Shown: piece by piece, positions 58,401 through 64,000 of the stretch
Layout of the letters: every line of letters begins with the position of its first letter
Numbering within the stretch: the stretch's first letter is position 1
NCBI GenBank assembly: GCA_022376925.1
Contig: JAIOJX010000025.1
Location: 185,875,801 to 185,939,800 of the forward strand
Length of the DNA stretch: 64,000 bases
DNA from: Tragulus kanchil
Lineage: Eukaryota; Chordata; Mammalia; Artiodactyla; Tragulidae
Direction: 5' to 3'
Notes under the pieces: generated by a model
The model's database searches: none
The model's input: the letters and a program-made list of their open reading frames with translations, nothing else
What the model was told of the DNA's origin: nothing
Program-made: the position numbers and the translations under genes

Positions 58401-61400
58401 CACCCGCTGCCTGCCCGCGCCGCCCGCTTCAGGACGCTGGAGAGCACGCTGCTGGCGGGGCTGGAGGCGGCCGAGGCGGGCTGGAAGGAGACCCGTCCTC
58501 CCGTCCCCGCCCGGTGCCTGCATCTGTGGGTCCTTCTGTCGTCACATCTCCACGGGTCTGGGGGCGTGGGGACCTCCGAGCCCCCGGCCCAGGAGGGCCG
58601 TTCCCATCGCCTCCTGTGAGGACAAGGGGACAAGGAGGCGCCCGGCGCCTGGCAAGGGCGCGGGTGGGGCTCTGGCCTGGCTGTGGGTCCACGCTTTCAC
58701 CCCCTACCCTGGCAGAGGACCCAGGCCCGCGGGACCTGCAGCTGCTCTCGGCTCTGGACCCCAGGAGGGATCCGGGAGCTCCGGGTCTGGACCAAAGGCT
58801 GGACGCAGTCCCCCGGGATCTCCGTTCACGCTGCACAGCCCGGCCCCCGGGAAGACACCCCACAGCACCCGCTGCCGCAGACCTCCGTGGGCTTCGTGCT
58901 CTCGTGGCTGGTGCTCCTCACAGCACAGCCGAGCAGCTCATTACAGAGCAAGCAAGCCATCACACAGGCCTGGGCCACCGAAGGCTCAGAGGCTGCAAGC
59001 TGCCTGCCTGAGCTCACACAGCTCTTCCCAGGGAGCCCAGCGAGGCAGGCCGGGAGGGGACCTGGGATGGGGCACCCGAGTTCTTCCTGGTGTGGTGGCT
59101 GGAATGGGGCCCCCAAAGTCCATGTCCCAACCCCCTGGACCTGTGAACGTGCTCTAGCTTGGACAAAGGGTCTTTGCAGATGGCATTTCCGCCCAATATC
59201 TTACAGGGGAAACTGAGGATCAGAGAGGCTAAGCAACTAGCCCGAGGTCGCACAGCTGACTCCAGAGCCTGGGTTCCCAACCCCTCTGAACACAGGATGC
59301 GATGCAACCCCACTGCCCTGTGTCCACACGGTGGTCAGAGCACCAGCCCACCAAGTCAACGTCAGTCAGGTCTGACTCTCGTGACCCCATGGACTGCAGC
59401 CCACCTCCTCTCCACGGGATTCTCCAGACAGGAACACTGGAGTGGGTCGCCAGGCTCTCCTCCGGGGGTCCTGCCGACCCAGGGACGGAAGCCCGGTCTC
59501 CTCTTTGTAGGTGGAGCCTTTACCACTGGGCCACCAGGGAGCCCAGCCAACCCACTCAGCTCCAGTTATCTAATATTTCTGCACGTGAGCTGGAGGAAAG
59601 AACTGGTCTCACATGATTGAGGGACGTGCAGCCCCTCGACGCTCGGGCCTGTCTGGCAAACGCATCCTCAGCACATCAGTCAGGGGATCCAGGCGGAGAG
59701 CAGCCCGGCCCCTCCGCTCCCGACAGATGGCCTCGTTCCTGAAGGAGAAGCCTCTGACCTCACCGACGGGCCTCGCCGACGCTGGAAGGGGCCTGAGCGT
59801 CCAGCCCTGGACCCCAGGAGGGATCCGGGAGCTCGTCTGACCAAAGGCTGGACGCAGTCCCCGGGATCTCCGTTCACGCTGCACAGCCCGGCCCCGGAAG
59901 ACACCCCACAGCACCCGCTGCCGCAGACCTCCGTGGGCTTCGTGCCTCGTGGCTGGTGCTCCTCACAGCACAGCCGAGCAGCTCATTACAGAGCAAGCAA
60001 GCCATCACACAGGCCTGGGCCACCGAAGGCTCAGAGGCTGCAAGCTGCCTGCCTGAGCTCACACAGCTCTTCCCAGGGAGCCCAGCGAGGCAGGCCGGGA
60101 GGGGACCTGGGATGGGGCACCCGAGTTCTTCCTGGTGTGGTGGCTGGAATGGGGCCCCCAAAGTCCATGTCCCAACCCCCTGGACCTGTGAACGTGCTCT
60201 AGCTTGGACAAAGGGTCTTTGCAGATGGCATTTCCGCCCAATATCTTACAGGGGAAACTGAGGATCAGAGAGGCTAAGCAACTAGCCCGAGGTCGCACAG
60301 CTGACTCCAGAGCCTGGGTTCCCAACCCCTCTGAACACAGGATGCGATGCAACCCCACTGCCCTGTGTCCACACGGTGGTCAGAGCACCAGCCCACCAAG
60401 TCAACGTCAGTCAGGTCTGACTCTCGTGACCCCATGGACTGCAGCCCACCTCCTCTCCACGGGATTCTCCAGACAGGAACACTGGAGTGGGTCGCCAGGC
60501 TCTCCTCCGGGGGTCCTGCCGACCCAGGGACGGAAGCCCGGTCTCCTCTTTGTAGGTGGAGCCTTTACCACTGGGCCACCAGGGAGCCCAGCCAACCCAC
60601 TCAGCTCCAGTTATCTAATATTTCTGCACGTGAGCTGGAGGAAAGAACTGGTCTCACATGATTGAGGGACGTGCAGCCCCTCGACGCTCGGGCCTGTCTG
60701 GCAAACGCATCCTCAGCACATCAGTCAGGGGATCCAGGCGGAGAGCAGCCCGGCCCCTCCCGCTCCCGACAGATGGCCTCGTTCCTGAAGGAGAAGCCTC
60801 TGACCTCACCGACGGGCCTCGCTCGACGCTGGAAGGGGCCTGAGCGTCCAGCCCTGCAGAGCCCCAGGGTCACAGGTCGCTCACCGAACTTTTAGCAAAG
60901 ATGCAACCGAGACAAAGCCTGGCCCGAGATCTGGGGTCCGACGACCCAGCGTCCTAGAGACGAGCCGCGGGCCCGTCTCCCCGTGGGGAGCGTCGCCAGG
61001 GTTCCACGCCCAGCCTCCTTTGCCAGATGAATCCTGCTCACATTCTTTTCTCCAGAAATGTTTTCACTTGGTTGGAACGAGTGAAAGTCAGAGCATTCAC
61101 GGGAAAAACAGATGACGCTGCCCTGGCGCCCTTCCCGACGCCGGGGCACGGACCGCTCCTGCGGCCCGGCTGACGCGAGCGGGGCGGGGCGGGGCCGCGG
61201 CAGGCCCAGGGGCACGTCCAGCAGCTGCAGGCCGTGTGTTTACGGTCTGATTTCACCATGCGGGGTGGTTTTGGCGGGAATACCAGTGGGGCTGATGTGA
61301 CTCCTGGGCTTCCTGGCCCAGCGGGGACCCCGAGAAAGACCTTCAGGAGTGGCCCGGCGTGCTCCCACTCTTTAAGAAGGGAGACGTGGAGGGCCAGTCG

Positions 61401-63350
61401 GAACAGAGCGGGTGCGGGCGCCGAGGCGGTGGCTACTGGAAACGCCTCTGGCGGCGGCTGCTCAGGAGGAGAGCGGAGGAGGGACGGCCGGGAAGCCGGC
61501 CCAGCCCAGGCCTGACGCTCCCTGCGTCCGCTGACGCGGGCTGGGCCTGGGTGGACTGGGCTGCCGAGGCCGCCTCTCGGGGAGACCTGAGACCCGAGCC
61601 GGGCAGGGCCGCCGTCCACCAGGGACGGCACGCCCAGCGCCCGCCGCCGCCAGCAGGCCGCAGGAGTGCGCCCAGCACCGTCGAGGGAGGCGGGGAGGCC
61701 GTCGCCGTGAAGCTGCTGCTGTCGTCACAGGACGACACAGGGAGACGTCGGGGCGGACCCACCGGTGGACGGACGAGGGAGCAAAGCCCCGGGCCGCTGC
61801 AGGCCCGCGCTGGGCAGAGCAGCAGGCGGCTTCCGGGGCCCGGGCCGGGCCGAGCGCGGTCACCTGAGGCGTCCTGCAGGTCCTCCGGGCTGCAGCCCTC
61901 GAGTCTCCGGCCCAGGATGTCCGGGTAGGCTTCCAGGAAGTCCACGGTCCTCAGGGGGCTCTGGATGCGGGCGCCACCTAGGAGCACAGCCGGCGCCTCA
62001 GGGGAGAGCCGGGGCCCGCACCTCCCGCCCCAGCCCGTCTCTCCGGAAGCCGGGCCAGCCCCGTCGGGCCGCGCGCTGCCGTCCTGCAGGAGGCGGCGGC
62101 CCTGGGGCCCCAGCCCGCAGCCTGCAGCGCGCCGGCCGCCTCACCCTGTCCCAGCCTCACCTCGGTCCTGGCGGGCCAGCAGGCCGAGCAGGTAGTTGCT
62201 GGCCTGCTGCAGCAGGACGTTGTTGTCGCCCTCGTACGTGCTGTTGGGGTCGTTGTCGTCCCTGAGGTCGCCCAGGGGCACGTCCAGCAGCTGCAGGCCG
62301 TGTGTTTACGGTCTGATTTCACCATGCGGGGTGGTTTTGGCGGGAATACCAGTGGGGCTGATGTGACTCCTGGGCTTCCTGGCCCAGCGGGGACCCCGAG
62401 AAAGACCTTCAGGAGTGGCCCGGCGTGCTCCCACTCTTTAAGAAGGGAGACGTGGAGGGCCAGTCGGAACAGAGCGGGTGCGGGCGCCGAGGCGGTGGCT
62501 ACTGGAAACGCCTCTGGCGGCGGCTGCTCAGGAGGAGAGCGGAGGAGGGACGGCCGGGAAGCCGGCCCAGCCCAGGCCTGACGCTCCCTGCGTCCGCTGA
62601 CGCGGGCTGGGCCTGGGTGGACTGGGCTGCCGAGGCCGCCTCTCGGGGAGACCTGAGACCCGAGCCGGGCAGGGCCGCCGTCCACCAGGGACGGCACGCC
62701 CAGCGCCCGCCGCCGGCCAGCAGGCCGCAGGAGTGCGCCCAGCACCCTCGAGGGAGGCGGCGAGGCCGTCGCCGTGAAGCTGCTGCTGTCGTCACAGGAC
62801 GACACAGGGAGACGTCGGGGCGGACCCACCGGTGGACGGACGAGGGAGCAAAGCCCCGGGCCGCTGCAGGCCCGCGCTGGGCAGAGCAGCAGGCGGCTTC
62901 CGGGGCCCGGGCCGGGCCGAGCGCGGTCACCTGAGGCGTCCTGCAGGTCCTCCGGGCTGCAGCCCTCGAGTCTCCGGCCCAGGATGTCCGGGTAGGCTTC
63001 CAGGAAGTCCACGGTCCTCAGGGGGCTCTGGATGCGGGCGCCACCTAGGAGCACAGCCGGCGCCTCAGGGGAGAGCCGGGGCCCGCACCTCCCGCCCCAG
63101 CCCGTCTCTCCGGAAGCCGGGCCAGCCCCGTCGGGCCGCGCGCTGCCGTCCTGCAGGAGGCGGCGGCCCTGGGGCCCCAGCCCGCAGCCTGCAGCGCGCC
63201 GGCCGCCTCACCCTGTCCCAGCCTCACCTCGGTCCTGGCGGGCCAGCAGGCCGAGCAGGTAGTTGCTGGCCTGCTGCAGCAGGACGTTGTTGTCGCCCTC
63301 GTACGTGCTGTTGGGGTCGTTGTCGTCCCTGAGGTCGCCCAGACGGTTGA
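46369..63350 (-). CDS. ACOX3: ACOX3, partial gene (C-terminal 266 residues), seven exons
   Basis: Peroxisomal acyl-CoA oxidase 3 (pristanoyl-CoA oxidase): an FAD enzyme that oxidises 2-methyl-branched acyl-CoAs to enoyl-CoA with release of hydrogen peroxide. Exons in transcript order on the minus strand are 63228-63350, 62931-63044 (duplicate 61864-61977), 57631-57746, 54314-54488, 51071-51138 (also 52160-52227 and 53252-53319), 49807-49893 and 46369-46488 (duplicate 47451-47570). Taking one copy of each gives 803 nt, perfect phases, 266 residues and a stop. Recognisable stretches are [36 protein letters not shown] and the peroxisomal signal SKL at the very C-terminus. The human protein is 700 residues; the FAD and acyl-CoA binding N-terminal part lies right of the window. 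Confidence 0.95.
47451..47570 (-). CDS. ACOX3: ACOX3 last exon with SKL, copy 2
   Basis: Same 120-nt exon, 1082 bases higher, with acceptor and stop intact. Part of the direct duplication 45749-46810 / 46831-47892. It is the first copy a minus-strand transcript would meet. Use of either gives the same protein. Confidence 0.9.
   Translation of the reverse strand, partial: LYKNLWAAVLQEDKVLERASWWPEFCANKPIVGSLKSKL
47893..49806 (-). other. ACOX3 last intron
   Basis: GC-rich intron between the last two exons; no repeat or gene recognised. Confidence 0.65.
49807..49893 (-). CDS. ACOX3: ACOX3 penultimate exon [11 protein letters not shown]
   Basis: 87 nt, 29 codons, phase 0; minus-strand acceptor AACAG above 49893, donor GTGAGG below 49807. 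It encodes [20 protein letters not shown] and ends GKADGE. Human reads [20 protein letters not shown]. Single copy. Confidence 0.96.
50447..50642 (-). mobile_element. Bov-tA SINE (copy at 51536-51731)
   Basis: ACTCTGCGACCCCGCGGGAC, GGGCTCCTCCGTCCACGG, CAGGCAAGAGCACTGGAGTG and a truncated head. Lies in an ACOX3 intron and is repeated by duplication 10. Confidence 0.88.
51071..51138 (-). CDS. ACOX3: ACOX3 68-bp exon [14 protein letters not shown], copy 1 of 3
   Basis: 68 nt (2 + 22 codons); minus-strand acceptor TTGCAG above 51138, donor GTGAGT below 51071. It encodes (G)[18 protein letters not shown] to LCAQ, matching human [22 protein letters not shown]. 68 is not a multiple of 3, so exactly one copy can be used if the frame is to hold with the 49807-49893 exon. 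Confidence 0.92.
51536..51731 (-). mobile_element. Second copy of the 50447 Bov-tA
   Basis: Identical, 1089 bases higher; copied with its flanks, not an independent insertion. Confidence 0.88.
52160..52227 (-). CDS. ACOX3: ACOX3 68-bp exon, copy 2 of 3
   Basis: Identical to 51071-51138 with the same splice sites, 1089 bases higher. It lies where two duplications overlap (50249-52416 and 52099-54282). Probably an assembly duplicate; if spliced together with another copy it would shift the frame. Confidence 0.85.
53252..53319 (-). CDS. ACOX3: ACOX3 68-bp exon, copy 3 of 3
   Basis: Identical 68-bp exon with both splice sites, 1092 bases above copy 2. This copy is nearest to the preceding exon at 54314-54488. 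The flank 20-60 bases above it is shared with the other copies and then switches to unrelated sequence at 53190. Confidence 0.85.
54314..54488 (-). CDS. ACOX3: ACOX3 exon [14 protein letters not shown]
   Basis: 175 nt (58 codons + 1); minus-strand acceptor GCGGCAG above 54488 and donor GTGAGA below 54314. It encodes [20 protein letters not shown], then [21 protein letters not shown], helices of the C-terminal domain. The leftover G joins GG of the next exon as Gly. Single copy. Confidence 0.96.
54489..57630 (-). other. ACOX3 intron
   Basis: Contains a Bov-tA SINE (55146-55338) next to a short AT-rich patch (54900-55090), then GC- and CpG-rich sequence without recognised exons. Confidence 0.65.
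55146..55338 (+). mobile_element. Bov-tA SINE
   Basis: GCGATCCCTGGGTCGGGAAG, GATTCTTGCCTGGAGAATCC and GCCGCAAAGAGCTGGACGGG. Confidence 0.88.
57631..57746 (-). CDS. ACOX3: ACOX3 exon [15 protein letters not shown]
   Basis: 116 nt (2 + 38 codons), minus-strand acceptor TTGAAG above 57746, donor GTGTGT below 57631. It encodes [20 protein letters not shown] and ends [11 protein letters not shown] in phase 0. Human ACOX3 reads [17 protein letters not shown] and [11 protein letters not shown] here. Single copy in the window. Confidence 0.96.
58012..58205. mobile_element. Bov-tA piece followed by a BovB piece
   Basis: 58012-58107 resembles antisense Bov-tA (CCGACTCCGCGCGACCCCGC). 58135-58205 has GAGAGTCCCTTGGATAGTAA and AAGGAAGTCCACCCTGAAC, like sense ART2/BovB. 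Confidence 0.65.
59195..59290 (+). mobile_element. MIR fragment (copy at 60240-60335)
   Basis: GGGGAAACTGAGGATCAGAG, then GAGGTCGCACAGCTGACTCC: a well-preserved MIR core. Confidence 0.8.
59365..59548 (-). mobile_element. Bov-tA SINE (copy at 60410-60593)
   Basis: CCCCATGGACTGCAGCCCAC, CACTGGAGTGGGTCGCCAGG and end CCACTGGGCCACCAGGGAGC. Confidence 0.88.
61864..61977 (-). CDS. ACOX3: ACOX3 exon [13 protein letters not shown], second copy
   Basis: Same 114-nt exon and splice sites as 62931-63044, within the direct duplication 61205-62270 / 62271-63337. Including both copies in one mRNA would add 114 nt in frame (38 residues repeated), so this duplicate alone would not break the reading frame. 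It is probably an assembly duplicate. Confidence 0.85.
62161..62275 (-). pseudogene. ACOX3: Truncated duplicate of the ACOX3 catalytic-Glu exon
   Basis: Matches 63228-63342 base for base as far as I can read. It then breaks off inside the exon at the duplication junction (CCCAG at 62271-62275), so it lacks the first 8 exon bases and the splice acceptor. It cannot be spliced in normally. The donor side is intact. Most likely an assembly overlap rather than a gene event. Confidence 0.85.
62931..63044 (-). CDS. ACOX3: ACOX3 exon [13 protein letters not shown], copy next to the intact upstream exon
   Basis: 114 nt (2 + 37 codons + 1); minus-strand acceptor CCTAG above 63044, donor GTGACC below 62931. 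It encodes [19 protein letters not shown] through EDLQDAS, matching the human RSPLKSVDFLDAYPGIL segment. Its last base plus CC of the next exon makes Ala. An identical exon lies 1067 bases lower. Confidence 0.93.
63228..63350 (-). CDS. ACOX3: ACOX3 exon with catalytic Glu (complete copy)
   Basis: 123 nt (2 + 40 codons + 1). The acceptor (minus strand TTGCAG) is just above 63350 and the donor GTGAGG just below 63228. It encodes [11 protein letters not shown], then STYEGDNN, then [18 protein letters not shown]. The Glu of YEGDN (codon 63298-63300) corresponds to the catalytic base of acyl-CoA oxidases (Glu421 in rat ACOX1). A truncated duplicate is at 62161-62275. Confidence 0.96.
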
Positions 63351-64000
63351 CTGCAAGGAGGCGCGGGCGTCACCGTCGCCGCGGGGGCTCGTGGGGCCGC
63401 GCCGCCACCCCCGCCATCACGGACGCCGGGGCCCAGGCCGGCCTGACGGCTCGAGGCACCACCCACCCTGCTTCAAGGCCAGCGCCCCCGCTCCCTCTCT
63501 CGGAGGCGATGGCGTCGCCGGTGAGGTCGTGGGCAGGGGGCCCGGCGTCGCGCTCAGGGAGCCCCAGGGCCCTCAGCCTCCTCGGCACCGTCGCGAGCCT
63601 CGCGGGACGCCCGGCGGAGCTCCCTCCGGAGGGGCCGCTGACCGTCGCCGGGCCCCGCCTCCGCTCACAGCTGGAGGACCCTGGCTCTCCACAGGACGTT
63701 CCGACGGCCCGCAGAAACGCCTGCTTTTCTCTTGTCTTTCCTACCAGCGAACTAACCCATTGCCGCTGCAGATTTTAAGAGGGGGCTGACCACGACCCTC
63801 CCGACCTGGGCCTCTGGCCTCTGGCACAGTAATAGAAGGAGAATTCTCCACAGGGCGGGCTGAGATGGAAGAAGGGGTAGGACGTGGACGCCGCACCCTC
63901 ACATTCCGCCGTGAGCAGCCCGAGAGGGTTGAGGACGTCCCGCAGCCGACACGGGGCAGTGGTCACCTGTGACACCCGCATCGTCTTCCCCCGACCTGCT
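63351..64000 (-). other. ACOX3 intron, right edge
   Basis: Intron upstream of the catalytic-Glu exon. The preceding exon (expected to contain the CGGHGY region) is not within the window. Confidence 0.65.

Larger units (their letters stand above)
58754..60854. repeat. Direct duplication 12: 58754-59806 / 59807-60854
   Basis: About 1.05 kb. The first 120 bases of copy 2 have lost about 8 bases; a few losses also sit at the end of copy 1. Contains a MIR and a Bov-tA. Confidence 0.94.
57747..61863 (-). other. ACOX3 intron
   Basis: Holds Bov-tA and BovB pieces (58012-58205), the direct duplication 58754-59806 / 59807-60854 with a MIR and a Bov-tA inside each copy, and GC-rich filler. No exon recognised. 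Confidence 0.65.
61205..63337. repeat. Direct duplication 13: 61205-62270 / 62271-63337 (ACOX3 exons)
   Basis: 1066-1067 bp, CCCAG shared at junctions. Few differences, around 61648 and 61679-61700. Copies one whole ACOX3 exon and part of another. Confidence 0.95.

Noticed and set aside
1..63337. CRISPR-like or transposon-driven repeat system
   Set aside because: The repeats are ~1 kb head-to-tail copies at scattered loci with different content each time; no shared core, terminal repeats or target-site duplications.
63775..63981. Possible next ACOX3 exon at the right edge
   Set aside because: The minus-strand frame shows no ACOX3 similarity (no CGGHGY region) and lacks convincing splice boundaries.

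Overview
Mammalian nuclear DNA from a ruminant. The evidence is GC-rich intron and exon structure with GT-AG splice sites, plus ruminant-lineage retroposons: Bov-tA SINEs, BovB/ART2-derived pieces, CHR-type tRNA SINEs and an antisense L1. I cannot resolve the species further than probable bovid.

Two convergent, partial protein-coding genes are present. HTRA3 (+ strand) enters from the left. Seven coding exons between 2273 and 14740 encode the trypsin-like protease domain (His/Asp/Ser triad intact) and the PDZ domain, about 291 C-terminal residues, followed by a 3'UTR with ATTAAA at 15543-15548. Its first exons (signal peptide, IGFBP/Kazal) lie left of the window. ACOX3 (- strand) enters from the right. 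Seven exons between 63350 and 46369 encode the C-terminal 266 residues of the peroxisomal branched-chain acyl-CoA oxidase, including the YEGDN catalytic-Glu motif and the terminal SKL peroxisomal signal. The tail-to-tail order matches the human 4p16.1 neighbourhood (HTRA3 next to ACOX3). About 30 kb between the genes holds no coding sequence I can support, only SINEs, a BovB piece, a mariner remnant, simple repeats and CpG-rich patches.

The dominant unexplained structure is a series of 13 head-to-tail direct duplications, nearly all with a unit of about 1.0-1.13 kb and about 98-100% identity. They start near 1, 3662, 12714, 18049, 29666, 33307, 37237, 39204, 45749, 50249, 52099, 58754 and 61205. 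They ignore gene boundaries and duplicate the last HTRA3 exon, the last ACOX3 exon and two further ACOX3 exons, and they triplicate a 68-bp ACOX3 exon. Single-base losses, mostly in homopolymers, cluster near the inner ends of several copies. The best explanation is unmerged overlapping contig ends or gap-fill in the assembly rather than biology. If so, roughly 14 kb of the 64 kb is surplus. A real expansion is possible but would disrupt ACOX3 unless the extra exons were skipped.
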